Below are positions 1-9,386 of a DNA stretch of 44,891 nt, piece after piece. How positions within the stretch are numbered: the stretch's first letter is position 1; each line of letters starts with the position of its first letter. The position numbers were made by a program, and so were the translations under genes. Below the pieces are notes generated by a model. That model saw only the letters and a program-made list of their open reading frames with translations, searched no databases and had not been told where the DNA came from. Source of the DNA: Acidobacteriota bacterium (GTDB lineage: Bacteria > Acidobacteriota > Vicinamibacteria > Vicinamibacterales > CAVVIG01); contig JADZED010000002.1 in NCBI GenBank assembly GCA_020850715.1, positions 1-44,891 on the forward strand, read 5' to 3'.

Positions 1-97
1 TCTGCGCCGCCGCCTCGCCGCCCGGCCCGCCCAGGCCGAGCCCGACGCCGCCGGCGACCGTCAGTCCGAGAAATTCCCCGCGCGAGATCTTCCCCAT
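1..97 (-). CDS. N-terminus of an exported protein (partial)
   Basis: The first 32 codons of a gene that runs off the left edge. The ATG at 97-95 is preceded by a good ribosome-binding site (TCAGGAGGGA on the minus strand, about 101-110). The visible peptide starts MGKISRGEFLGLTVAGG and continues with a Gly/Ala/Leu-rich stretch ending near AAAQ, which looks like a signal peptide. The SRGEFLG segment resembles a Tat motif (SRRxFLK) but has only one arginine, so Tat export is uncertain. The gene is divergent from the aminotransferase at 661. No enzymatic domain is visible, so no function is assigned. Confidence 0.6.
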   Translation of the reverse strand, partial: MGKISRGEFLGLTVAGGVGLGLGGPGGEAAAQ

Positions 98-660
98 CGG
101 TCCCTCCTGAGGGCGCGCTGTCGTTTCAGTGCATGGATCCGTGGCGGTCGGCCTCGGCGCTTGGTGGTGCGCTCCCGGCGCTCTCGCGCGCATGCAGGGT
201 CCGGACCAGCACGGATGAGTATCGCGAGCGCGACGCGATGCGAAGATCGGCCGCAGGAATCGAGCGAGGAATGCCGCAGACGAAGCCGCTCGGGCTACAG
301 AGTTGTCTGCGCTTGAACTACATGCTTCTAATGAGCGTGGCCGGCATCGCGGAGGGACGCGCGCGAGCGACGTTCGCGTGATTTCCGTGGCATCTTCTGA
401 AGATGGCGTCAGGCGGCGGCGCCTGGCCATCGCGAGATCGAACGATCTGTGATTGCCGGTACGTTTCGTGCGTCGCCCGCGCCCGGCGACGCGCGGACCT
501 GGCGAGAAGCTGGTAGAAACACGCCGCATGTGGTCGATGGTCCGACGGGACTCCGGCGAGCTCGACGGGATCCCGGCGTCCTTGCGCGCTCGAACCGGCC
601 CGTTCGCGGCGCGGTTCCGGCGGGCGGTAACGGGATTCACGAGGAGATAGAGGCCAATCC
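98..660. other. Intergenic region between divergent genes
   Basis: About 560 bases without a convincing gene; short reading frames on both strands have no ribosome-binding site or family resemblance. It holds a possible plus-strand promoter (TTGTCT 303-308, 18-bp spacer, TCTAAT 327-332), a 15-bp dyad (CATCTTC-T-GAAGATG, 391-405) and a small GC hairpin (CAGGCG-GCGG-CGCCTG, 410-425). A long leader for the aminotransferase gene is likely if that promoter is used. Confidence 0.4.
391..405. promoter_or_regulatory. Dyad symmetry, candidate operator
   Basis: Seven-base arms CATCTTC and GAAGATG flank a single T. It lies about 60 bp downstream of a promoter-like element and 255 bp before the aminotransferase start, where a dimeric regulator could bind. 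The regulator is unknown and chance is not excluded. Confidence 0.25.
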
Positions 661-1986
661 ATGTCAACTGTTGCGAGCATGAGCGGTGCGAAGATCGTCG
701 AGCTCTCGAAGCGGCATTCCCTCTATGAATGGTCGGCGCAGGCCCACGTCGATCCGATCCCGGTGGCCCGCTCGAAGGGCTGCTACTTCTGGACGCCCGA
801 GGGCAAACGCTATCTCGACTTCAACAGCCAGCTGATGTGCGTCAACATCGGACACGGCGACGAGCGGGTGATCCGCGCGATCCAGGAGCAGGCCGCGACC
901 CTCGCGTACGCGAACCCGTTCATGGCGACCGAGGTCCGCGCCCGGCTCGGCGAGACGCTCGCCCGGATCACGCCCGGCGATATCGACACGTTCTTCTTCA
1001 CCAACGGGGGCGCGGAGGCGAACGAGAATGCCATCAAGATCGCGCGCTTCTTCACCGGCCGCCGCAAGATTCTCGCGCGATACCGCTCGTACCATGGCGG
1101 CACGGCCGGCGCCATCTCGCTGACCGGCGATCCGCGGCGCTGGGCGGCGGAGCCGGGCATCCCGGGCGTCGTGCACGTGCTCGATCCGTATCACGGCATC
1201 GAGCGCGGCTGGGACGATGCGGCGGCGTCGCTGGCGATGCTGGAGGAGGTCATCCAGCTCGAAGGGCCGCAGACCATCGCCGGCTTCATACTGGAGACCG
1301 TCACCGGCACCAACGGCATCCTCGTGCCGCCGGACGGCTACCTCCAGGGCGTTCGTGAGTTGTGCACGAAGCACGGGATCCTGATGATTGCCGACGAGGT
1401 CATGGCCGGCTTCGGACGCACGGGGGAGTGGTTTGCGGTCGACCATTGGAACGTCGTCCCCGATCTCCTGTCGATGGCCAAGGGGCTGACGAGCGCGTAC
1501 GTCCCCCTTGGCGCCGTCGGGATGCGGCATCACATCGCAGAGCACTTCCAGAAGAACGTCTTCTACGGCGGGCTCACCTACAACAGCCACCCGCTCGGCT
1601 GCGCGGCCGCGATCGCGGCGATCGACGTCCTCGAGCAGGATGATCTGGTCGGCAACGCGAAGCGGATGGGGCGCGTGATGCGCGAGCTGATGCAGGAGCT
1701 CGAGGCGAACCACCCCTCGGTCGGAGCCACGCGCTCGATCGGGCTCTTCGGGCTCGTGGAACTCGTGCGGAACCGGCGCACGCGGGAGCCGATGGCGCCG
1801 TTCAACGGCGGCTCGCCGGAGATGGCCGCGCTCGGCCGGACGTTCCGGGAAGAAGGGCTGTATACGTTCGTGCGCTGGAATTCCTTCTTCACCAACCCGC
1901 CGCTCTGCATCACCGAGCGGGAGCTGCGCGAGGGATTCGCGATGATCGACCGTGCGCTCGCCGTTACCGACGCCGCCGTCCGGTAG
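661..1986 (+). CDS. Class III PLP-dependent aminotransferase (omega-amino acid type)
   Basis: A 441-residue fold-type I aminotransferase. FTNGGAEANENAIK (113-126) is the cofactor phosphate-binding segment, IADEVMAGFGRTG (243-255) contains the Asp245 that contacts the pyridine nitrogen, and SMAKGLTSAY contains the Schiff-base Lys274. Length fits the family (about 430-460). An AGAGG sequence 7 nt before the ATG supports the start. The next gene, 33 nt downstream, encodes an acylating semialdehyde dehydrogenase. Class III enzymes of this kind transfer an omega-amino group (for example from beta-alanine or a beta-amino acid) to pyruvate or 2-oxoglutarate, giving the semialdehyde that the neighbour would oxidise. 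The exact substrate is inferred from the neighbour; taurine or other omega-amines are alternatives. Confidence 0.85.
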   Translation: MSTVASMSGAKIVELSKRHSLYEWSAQAHVDPIPVARSKGCYFWTPEGKRYLDFNSQLMCVNIGHGDERVIRAIQEQAATLAYANPFMATEVRARLGETLARITPGDIDTFFFTNGGAEANENAIKIARFFTGRRKILARYRSYHGGTAGAISLTGDPRRWAAEPGIPGVVHVLDPYHGIERGWDDAAASLAMLEEVIQLEGPQTIAGFILETVTGTNGILVPPDGYLQGVRELCTKHGILMIADEVMAGFGRTGEWFAVDHWNVVPDLLSMAKGLTSAYVPLGAVGMRHHIAEHFQKNVFYGGLTYNSHPLGCAAAIAAIDVLEQDDLVGNAKRMGRVMRELMQELEANHPSVGATRSIGLFGLVELVRNRRTREPMAPFNGGSPEMAALGRTFREEGLYTFVRWNSFFTNPPLCITERELREGFAMIDRALAVTDAAVR

Positions 1987-2019
1987 GACCTGGATCGATC
2001 GGACCAGAGGGAGGAATCT

Positions 2020-3582
2020 GTGGCTGTACACGTGACGAATACTCCAGCGAGTACGATCGGGAGCGCCGCCGGGATCCGGCGGCTCCAGTACTGCGTCGAC
2101 GGCCAGTGGCGCGAGACGTCGAGCGGCAAGTACATGCCGCTGTTCGACCCGAGCACGGGGCAGCAGATTGGTGAAGCCCCCTGCTGCACCGCCGGCGAGG
2201 TGAACGCCGCCGTCGCCGCCGCCGCACGGGCGTTCCCGGGCTGGGCGGCCCGACCGGTCCCAGAGCGCATCCAGGTGATGTTCCGATTCAAGCAGAAGCT
2301 CGACGAGCATCTCGACGAGCTGACGCGGCTGGTCGCGACGGAAAACGGCAAGGTCCTGGCCGAGGCGCGCGGCGACGTGCTCAAGGCGATCGAGGTCGTC
2401 GAGTGCGCCTGCTCGACTCACTATCTGATGCAGGGCGACACGACGATGAACGTGTCGGCCGGCTACGACACGGTCTCGTTCCGCGAGCCGCTCGGGGTCT
2501 TCGTCGGCATCGTGCCGTTCAACTTCCCGGCGATGATCCCCTTCGGCTGGATGATTCCCTTCGCGATCACGACCGGGAACACCTTCGTGCTGAAGGCCGC
2601 GAGCATGGTTCCGCAGACCGGCATCCGCATGCTCGAACTGCTTCAGGAGGCGGGCCTGCCCGACGGCGTCGTCAACCTGGTGACCTGCTCGCGCAACGAA
2701 GCCGACCTGCTGCTGTCGCATCCCGACGTCAAGGGCGTGTCGTTTGTCGGCTCCACGTCGGTGGGCCTGCACGTCTACAAGACGGCGGCGGGCCACGGCA
2801 AGCGCGTGCAGGCGCTGACCGAGGCGAAGAACCACGCGCTCGTCCTCGACGACTGCGTGCTCGAACGAACGGTGCGCGGCATCATCAATTCGACCTACGG
2901 CTGCTGCGGCCAGCGCTGCATGGCGCTGCCGGTCGTCTGCGTCGAGGAGACGATTGCCGAGCCGTTCGTGGCCCTGCTCAAGGAGTTCGCGCTCGAGCTC
3001 AAGGTCGGCCCCGCCTGGCTGCCAGAGTCGCAGCTGGGCCCGATGGTGTCGGCGGGTCAGAAGAAGTCGGTCGAGGACTGGATCGCAACCGGCGTCAAGG
3101 AGGGTGCGCGGCTGCTCCTCGACGGCCGCGGCGTGAAGGTCCCCGGCTATGAAGGCGGCTTCTTCGTCGGCCCGACCATCTTCGACCATGTGGCGCCCGG
3201 GATGACCATCGGCGACGAAGAGATCTTCGGGCCGGTCACCTGCATCAAGCGCGTCAGAAACTTCGAAGAGGGGCTGGCGATCATGCAGGCCAGCCGGTTC
3301 GCCAACGGGTCGTGCATCTACACGACGAGCGGGCACGCCGCCCGCGAGTTCGCGCACCGGACCGACGCGGGGATGGTCGGCATCAACGTCGGGATCCCCG
3401 TGCCGTTCTCGATCTTTCCGTTCAGCGGACACAAGCAGTCGTTCTTCGGCGACCTTCACACGATGGGCCGGGACGGGGTCGCCTTCTACACGGAGACCAA
3501 GTCGGTCACCTCGGTGTGGTTCACGCAGGAGGATGCCCGGAAGACGGTCTCGACCTGGGACGGCACGCTGACGCGCTCGTAG
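2020..3582 (+). CDS. mmsA: CoA-acylating (methyl)malonate-semialdehyde dehydrogenase
   Basis: A 520-residue aldehyde dehydrogenase of the methylmalonate-semialdehyde group. Visible hallmarks are VGIVPFNFPAMIP with the oxyanion Asn168, the catalytic Cys300 in CCGQRCMALP, and Asn271 (TEAKNHALV) where hydrolytic aldehyde dehydrogenases have the general-base Glu; that change is typical of the CoA-dependent family. The family converts (methyl)malonate semialdehyde, NAD+ and CoA to acetyl- or propionyl-CoA with loss of CO2. The GTG start has AGGGAGGA at 2007-2014. With the upstream aminotransferase it forms a two-gene unit able to take a beta-amino acid to an acyl-CoA; use in valine or pyrimidine breakdown cannot be decided from sequence. 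The N-terminal about 20 residues are an unconserved extension. Confidence 0.88.
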   Translation: MAVHVTNTPASTIGSAAGIRRLQYCVDGQWRETSSGKYMPLFDPSTGQQIGEAPCCTAGEVNAAVAAAARAFPGWAARPVPERIQVMFRFKQKLDEHLDELTRLVATENGKVLAEARGDVLKAIEVVECACSTHYLMQGDTTMNVSAGYDTVSFREPLGVFVGIVPFNFPAMIPFGWMIPFAITTGNTFVLKAASMVPQTGIRMLELLQEAGLPDGVVNLVTCSRNEADLLLSHPDVKGVSFVGSTSVGLHVYKTAAGHGKRVQALTEAKNHALVLDDCVLERTVRGIINSTYGCCGQRCMALPVVCVEETIAEPFVALLKEFALELKVGPAWLPESQLGPMVSAGQKKSVEDWIATGVKEGARLLLDGRGVKVPGYEGGFFVGPTIFDHVAPGMTIGDEEIFGPVTCIKRVRNFEEGLAIMQASRFANGSCIYTTSGHAAREFAHRTDAGMVGINVGIPVPFSIFPFSGHKQSFFGDLHTMGRDGVAFYTETKSVTSVWFTQEDARKTVSTWDGTLTRS

Positions 3583-3588
3583 CCCACA

Positions 3589-3622
3589 CCCGGCGTCCCG
3601 GCCGCCCGGCCGGGGCGCCGGG
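3589..3622. terminator. GC-rich hairpin between convergent genes
   Basis: Arms 3589-3603 and 3608-3622 form a 15-bp stem with one G-U pair and a 4-nt loop (GCCC). It lies between the stop codons of mmsA (3582) and the response regulator (3633, opposite strand). There is no T-tract, so it may be a bidirectional barrier rather than a canonical intrinsic terminator. Confidence 0.6.
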
Positions 3623-3632
3623 GTCCGGGACG

Positions 3633-4173
<541 letters not shown>

Positions 4174-4190
<17 letters not shown>

Positions 4191-5472
4191 CGGCGGTGAA
4201 CGAGAGGGAGGCTTCGGTGCCGTCGGCGGCCCGCGAGCTGAGCGTGAAGCGGCCGCCCCACTGCTCGGCGAACGTCCGTACCAGGAACAGGCCCAGGCCG
4301 AAGCCGGCGCCGGCCGGCTTGGTGGTGAAGAACGGCTCGCCGGCCCGTGCGAGCGTGGCGTCGTCGATGCCGCGGCCGCGATCGCGCACCGCGAACGCCA
4401 GCGTGGTGGGAGAGGTCGTCACCGAGATGTCCACCGGGCTCCCCTCGTCGGACGCCTCGAGCGCGTTCTTGATGAGCGTGGTCAGCGCGCGCGCCGCGCC
4501 GACCCTCGGAATGCGCACCGACGTGGGCGGCCCTTCCACGCTCACGCGCAGGCGGGACGCAATGCCCGCCGGCAGCGCCTCGATGGCCTCGCGCACCACC
4601 ACGGCCGGATCGAGTGCCGCGGGCGGATCGGCGGCCGACGCGTCGGCGCGCCCGCTCATGTGATCGAGGATCTGGCGGCAGCGCTCGACCTGCGACCGGA
4701 TCAGCCGTGCGTCTTCGATCAAATCGCCGCGGCCCGCGGCGCCGGCTTCCCGGACGAGCTCGGTCGAGGCGACCGCGATCGTGGCGAGCGGCGTCGCGAG
4801 CTCGTGCGCCGCACCGGCCGCCAGCGTCGTCAACGATGCGAGACGATCGCGCGCGGCGGCCAGCCGCCGCGCGTCCTCCAGCGCCCGCTCGCGCTGGTCG
4901 AGCGCCTCGCGGACGCGCGTCACGAAGAAGCCGATCAGCAGGGCCGCCGACACGAAGGCCACCCACATGCCCGCCAGATGCCCCGACAGATCGGGCCGCG
5001 GCTGGTGCAGGGCGTGCGGATCGGCGAGCGGCGCGATCGCGAACAGCGTCCCGTAGCCGATCACCGACAGCGCCACCGTCGTCCACGTCCAGCGCGAGCC
5101 GAGCGTGACCGCCGCCAGCGCGATGTACACGAGGTAGACCGTCGTGAACGGATTGGACGTGCCGCCCGTGAACCAGAGCAGCGCGGTGAGCAGCGCGATG
5201 TCGAGGGCGAGAACGGCGCCGAACACGCGCGGCGGCGGCGCCTGCCGCCGCGCGAGCCAACGGCCGAGCGCCAGGTTGCTGAGCGCCAGCACGACGATGA
5301 GCGACACGATCGGGGGAAGCGAAGGCGTCAGACCGAGCGCCCGCACGGCGACCGCCACGCCGATCACCTGCGCGAGCACGGCTGCCCAGCGCAGGCGTAC
5401 GAGCCACGGACCGGTGACCAGCGGTCCGGCGTCGAGGGTCGCTTCGGCCATCAGGCGGCTCACCTTCTTCAC
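4174..5472 (-). CDS. regB: RegB/PrrB-type membrane redox sensor histidine kinase
   Basis: A 432-residue sensor kinase. About six hydrophobic helices fill residues 25-185. The quinone-binding motif GGTSNPF sits at 103-109, the H-box LAAGAAHELATPLATI has phospho-His223, the redox-box cysteine is Cys265 (RSQVERCRQIL), and the ATPase domain shows an N-box (LTTLIKNALEASDEG), VRDRGRGID and a GxGFGLGL lid. In RegB of Rhodobacter the GGxxNPF motif senses the ubiquinone pool and the cysteine in this linker controls activity by oxidation; both features are kept here, which is strong support for the assignment. The longest reading starts at GTG 5472, but ATG at 5451 has a better ribosome-binding site (AAGGTGAG) and may be the true start; numbering here uses the longer form. 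Confidence 0.87.
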
Positions 5473-5507
5473 ATCCTAACAAGGAGACCCGGCGACGTCT
5501 GCGGGGT

Positions 5508-5522
5508 GCGGCATCTTGTCGC
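5508..5522 (+). promoter_or_regulatory. RegA/RegR-like box 1
   Basis: The sequence is GCGGCATCTTGTCGC. From memory, the RegR/RegA consensus is GNGRCRTTNNGNCGC; 14 of 15 positions agree. It lies about 36 bp upstream of the longer regB start and 100 bp upstream of the TonB receptor start, and pairs with box 2 as an inverted repeat. Autoregulation and control of the receptor are inferred. Confidence 0.5.
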
Positions 5523-5555
5523 AGGGGAGCTTCCCGTCGGCGCGCTCGCCCCCCT

Positions 5556-5570
5556 GCGACATCATGCCGC
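5556..5570 (-). promoter_or_regulatory. RegA/RegR-like box 2 (inverted)
   Basis: Read on the minus strand the sequence is GCGGCATGATGTCGC, again one mismatch from the RegR consensus. Together with flanking bases the two boxes form 21-nt inverted arms (5507-5527 and 5551-5571, two mismatches) separated by 23 nt, with centres 48 bp apart. Confidence 0.5.
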
Positions 5571-5623
5571 ATTCTCCGCGGTCCGCCTTCAGCCTAGGCT
5601 TGCGTGTGAGAAAGGACCGAGGC

Positions 5624-7981
5624 ATGCACCCTCCATCCCCCCTGCGGTTCGTGTTGTTCGTCGTGATGTCGGTGGCAAGCGCCGCGGCGGTCCCGCCCGC
5701 CCTCGGCCAGGACGTGCGCGGCGCCGTCGAAGGGCGCGTGATCGATCCCGATGGCCTCGGCGTTCCCGGCATCGTGCTGCAACTCGCCGGCCCCGGCCTG
5801 CCGTCGCCGCGCACGTCCGTCAGCGAGGGCGCCCAGGGCGCGTTCAGGTTCGACGGCCTGACCGAACCGGGGATCTTCACTCTCACGGCCGACGGCATCG
5901 GTCTCTATCAGCCGGCGCTCCTGCGCGTGGAGGTTGCGAAGGGGCGCACTGCGCGCGTCGAGCTGCGCCTGGCCCTCGGGTTCTCGGAAGAAGTCACCGT
6001 GACCGAGGCGCGCGAGGGGCGGCTCAAGAAGGAGACGCCCGTCACGATCGACACGGTTGGCGGAGAAGTCCTGGAGGAGCTCAAGCCGACCCACCCCAGC
6101 CAGGTGATGTCGCAAGTTCCCGGCGTGTGGGTGAACGTCACCAGCGGCGAGGGACATCAGACGGCCATCCGTCAGCCGCTGACCACCAGCCCGGTCTATC
6201 TCTATCTCGAGGACGGCGTCCCCACGCGCTCGACCGGGTTCTTCAATCACAACGCGCTGTACGAGGTGAACGTCTCGGCGGCCGAAGGGGTGGAGGTCAC
6301 CAAAGGGCCCGGATCGGCGCTCTACGGGAGCGACGCGATCGGCGGCGTGGTGAACGTCGTCACCCGATCGGCGCTCGGTCCGTCGGCGGGAACGGTGGAA
6401 GGCGAGGCCGGGGGCTACGGCTGGCGGCGTCTGATCGCCGGAGGCAACCTGAGCAGCGGCACGAGCGGCCTCCGCGCCGACATCAACCTGACGCACTCCG
6501 GCGGATGGCGGGACGCGACGGGGTACGACCGGCAGACCGGGACGCTTCGCTGGGATCGTGTCGCCGGGTCCGGTTCGGCGTGGAAGACACTGCTCGCGTT
6601 CAGCAACATCGATCAGCAGACGGCCGGGAGCTCCGCGCTCCAGGAGGACGATTACTTCGCCGTCCCGACGCGGAACCTCACCCCAATCTCCTTCCGGAAA
6701 GTGAAAGCGTTCCGCCTGTCGACCGACTATCAGCGCGCGGTCGGGCCGACTTCCTTCAACGTCGTGCCGTACTTCCGCTACGACACCATGGGCCTGCTCG
6801 CGAACTGGACGCTCACCTACGACCCCACGGTCTCCGACACGTCGAACGCCTCCTACGGTCTTCTCGCGAAAGTACGCCACAGCTTTCCACGCTGGCGGGC
6901 CGACGCGGTGGCCGGCGTCGACTTCGACGTGAGCCCGGGAGGCCGGACCGAGCGCCAGATAGCGCCGAAGACGGTCGCGACCGCGAACGGCAAGCGCATC
7001 TTCGCCTCGTATACGGCCGGCGCGTCGATATACGACTACGACGTCACCTACACGGGAGTCGCACCCTACGTGCAGGTGGATTTCTCGCCGGCGAACCGGC
7101 TTCGGGTTCAGGCGGGTGTCCGGCTGGACCGCGCCTCGTATGCCTACGACGATACGCTGACGGCGACGGCGTCCCCGAGATATCTGAGACCCGCCGACAC
7201 GTCGCGACGCTACACTCACCTGAGCCCGAAGCTGGGCGCCACCTACCAGATCACCGGCGCGATCAACGCGTTCGGCTCGTACCGGCACGCCTTCCGCGCG
7301 CCATCCGAGGGCCAGCTGTTTCGCCAGGGCTCCACCCGCAACACGGTGGATCTCCGGCCCGTGAAGGCGCACAACTACGAGCTTGGAGTGCGTGCGCGAA
7401 TCTCGAACGCGCTGAGCGTCGAAGCCTCCGCCTATCGTCTCGCCAAGAAGGACGACATCCTCTCGTACCGCGATCCGTTCGACGGCCTCACGCACGTGCT
7501 CAACGCCGGCGAGACGCTGCACCGGGGCGTAGAGCTCGGAACGACGCTGACCCCGGCCGCATGGCTGCGTGCGTCGGCGAACTTCACGCGCGCGAGGCAC
7601 ACCTACGAGCACTGGGTCGTCGATCCCCTGGCGCGGATCGACTATGGCGGCCGTGAGATGGAAACAGCGCCCTCCAACATGGGGAACCTCGGCGTGTCGG
7701 TCAGGCCGGGCGCGCGCGCGAGCGTCTCGGCGGAGATGAACTACCTCGGCGGCTATTGGATGGACGCCGCCAACACGCAGCGGTATGGCGGCCACACGCT
7801 CTTCAACCTGCGCACGCAGGTCAGGATCGCGCCGCGCCTCTCGCTCTTTGCCCGGCTGTTGAATCTCGCCGATAGACGATACGCCGAGAGCGCATCGTAC
7901 ACCGTGCAGCGTGGCCGGGAGCTCGCGCCCGGCGCCCCGCGGACCGGCTTTGTCGGCGTCACCGTCGACTGGCGGCCATGA
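5624..7981 (+). CDS. TonB-dependent outer-membrane receptor
   Basis: A 785-residue outer-membrane receptor when started at the ATG at 5624 (AAAGGA about 8 nt upstream). A longer frame from 5516 exists, but its first 36 residues run through the promoter boxes and precede a clear signal peptide (MHPPSPLRFVLFVVMSVA to about PALGQ). A carboxypeptidase-regulatory-like domain (about 26-105) is followed by the plug (about 120-250, with VEVTKGPGSALYGSDAIGGVVNVVT) and a beta-barrel with a C-terminal aromatic-rich strand. Such receptors import metal complexes, cofactors or glycans using TonB energy. The substrate cannot be read; the adjacent redox sensor and a Cys/His-containing secreted protein suggest, without proof, a metal or redox link. 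Confidence 0.88.
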   Translation: MHPPSPLRFVLFVVMSVASAAAVPPALGQDVRGAVEGRVIDPDGLGVPGIVLQLAGPGLPSPRTSVSEGAQGAFRFDGLTEPGIFTLTADGIGLYQPALLRVEVAKGRTARVELRLALGFSEEVTVTEAREGRLKKETPVTIDTVGGEVLEELKPTHPSQVMSQVPGVWVNVTSGEGHQTAIRQPLTTSPVYLYLEDGVPTRSTGFFNHNALYEVNVSAAEGVEVTKGPGSALYGSDAIGGVVNVVTRSALGPSAGTVEGEAGGYGWRRLIAGGNLSSGTSGLRADINLTHSGGWRDATGYDRQTGTLRWDRVAGSGSAWKTLLAFSNIDQQTAGSSALQEDDYFAVPTRNLTPISFRKVKAFRLSTDYQRAVGPTSFNVVPYFRYDTMGLLANWTLTYDPTVSDTSNASYGLLAKVRHSFPRWRADAVAGVDFDVSPGGRTERQIAPKTVATANGKRIFASYTAGASIYDYDVTYTGVAPYVQVDFSPANRLRVQAGVRLDRASYAYDDTLTATASPRYLRPADTSRRYTHLSPKLGATYQITGAINAFGSYRHAFRAPSEGQLFRQGSTRNTVDLRPVKAHNYELGVRARISNALSVEASAYRLAKKDDILSYRDPFDGLTHVLNAGETLHRGVELGTTLTPAAWLRASANFTRARHTYEHWVVDPLARIDYGGREMETAPSNMGNLGVSVRPGARASVSAEMNYLGGYWMDAANTQRYGGHTLFNLRTQVRIAPRLSLFARLLNLADRRYAESASYTVQRGRELAPGAPRTGFVGVTVDWRP

Positions 7982-8040
7982 GCCGGGGCGGCCTTTCGAC
8001 CACGGATCCTGGCGGACGCCGTGCCGGCCGGAGAGGATGG

Positions 8041-9303
8041 ATGATGACCCGATTACACGCGTCCGCGATCGTGGCGGGCCTGGCGGCCATGAGCATGATC
8101 GAGGCACCGGCCGCGGCACAGCACGACCATCCCCCGGCGCCGCCGCCGGCGACGACACCGGCGGACGAGAGCACGCTTCGCGGCCCGACGAAGAGCTCGA
8201 AGACGCCCACCGTCGCGTTCGACAGGAAGAATCGACTGTGGGCCGTCTGGGTCGAAGGGTCGAAGGTGTTCGCGTCGGTTTCCGCCGACGCCGGCAGGAC
8301 GTTCGGCCGCGCGGTCGCCCTGACCCGTGCGCCCGAGCCGATCGACGCCAACGGCGAGAGCCGCCCGAAGATCGCGATCGGCCCCGGCAACGAGATCTAC
8401 GTGACGTGGACGACGGCGGGCACGCAGCCCTTCACCGGATATATCCGCTTCTCCCGCTCGCTCGACGGCGGACGGACCTTCACGACGCCCGTCACGCTGA
8501 ACGACGACGAACGCGAGACCGGCCATCGATTCGACACCATACACGTCGGGCCGACGGGCATCGTCTACGTGATCTGGATCGACAAGCGCGATCTCGACAA
8601 GGCCACCGAGGCGCACCAGCCGTACGCGGGCGCGGCGCTGTACTACACGCGCAGCACCGATCGAGGCGCGAGCTTCTCGCCGAACGCGAAGTTGAAGGAC
8701 CATGTGTGCGAGTGCTGCCGGATCGCCGTGGCCTTCGACGGCGACAGGCCGGTGGTGTTCTGGCGCGACGTGATCGACGGGCGGACGCGCGACCATGCCA
8801 TGATCCGCTTCAGCGATGCGCTGACGCCAGGGCCGCCGGCGCGCGCGACCTGGGACGGCTGGGACATCGACGCCTGCCCGCACCACGGACCCTCGCTCTC
8901 GATCGCAGCCGACGGCACCTACCATATGGTCTGGTTCACGGGCGAGGGGCCCCAGGGAGTCGGCGCGTTCTACGCCCGCTCGGCGGACGGCGGGAGAACG
9001 CTGACGCCCCCGATGCAGGTCGGGTCGCCGAACGCGTTCGGCCACGGCGTGGCGTTCAGCCATGGTTCCGACGTGTACGTGGCGGCGCGGGATATCGTGC
9101 GTCCGGCGGGGATGAGCGTGCAGATTCTGACGTCCAGCGACGGCGGCGCCACCTGGTCGCCGCCGGCGGAAGCGCTGAGGACCGCCGGCGCCGCGGATCA
9201 CCCCTTCCTGCTCGCGGGAGGCGGCCAGGTGTACCTGTCGTGGTTCACGGCCGAGGAAGGCCTGCGCGTCGTCCCCGTTCACGCGCAGGGCCGCGCTCGC
9301 TGA
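8041..9303 (+). CDS. Secreted sialidase-like (Asp-box/BNR) protein with CxCC motif
   Basis: A 420-residue exported protein: signal peptide to about residue 27 (APAAAQ), then a short His/Pro segment. Five Asp-box repeats of the form SxDxGxTF/W are visible (SADAGRTF 81-88, SLDGGRTF 140-147, STDRGASF 205-212, and two near the C-terminus), indicating a sialidase-like beta-propeller. The Arg/Glu/Tyr active site of true sialidases is not evident, so glycosidase activity is doubtful. An unusual CECC motif (Cys223, Cys225, Cys226) and CPHHG (Cys279, His281, His282) could bind a metal or form disulfides. It follows the TonB receptor closely on the same strand, so a role in the same uptake process is likely. 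A start at 7978, overlapping the receptor stop, is possible but lacks a ribosome-binding site. Confidence 0.75.
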   Translation: MMTRLHASAIVAGLAAMSMIEAPAAAQHDHPPAPPPATTPADESTLRGPTKSSKTPTVAFDRKNRLWAVWVEGSKVFASVSADAGRTFGRAVALTRAPEPIDANGESRPKIAIGPGNEIYVTWTTAGTQPFTGYIRFSRSLDGGRTFTTPVTLNDDERETGHRFDTIHVGPTGIVYVIWIDKRDLDKATEAHQPYAGAALYYTRSTDRGASFSPNAKLKDHVCECCRIAVAFDGDRPVVFWRDVIDGRTRDHAMIRFSDALTPGPPARATWDGWDIDACPHHGPSLSIAADGTYHMVWFTGEGPQGVGAFYARSADGGRTLTPPMQVGSPNAFGHGVAFSHGSDVYVAARDIVRPAGMSVQILTSSDGGATWSPPAEALRTAGAADHPFLLAGGGQVYLSWFTAEEGLRVVPVHAQGRAR

Positions 9304-9386
9304 GCCGCAGGCGATCGGTCGCCTCGTCGGCGTTCGGCACATGACGCCGCTGGCCGGGCGGCACCGCCGCCCGGTATGCTGCCGTC

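Noticed and set aside
5516..5623. Upstream start of the TonB receptor
   Set aside because: The extra 36 residues pass through the RegA-like boxes, lack a ribosome-binding site and precede a normal signal peptide.
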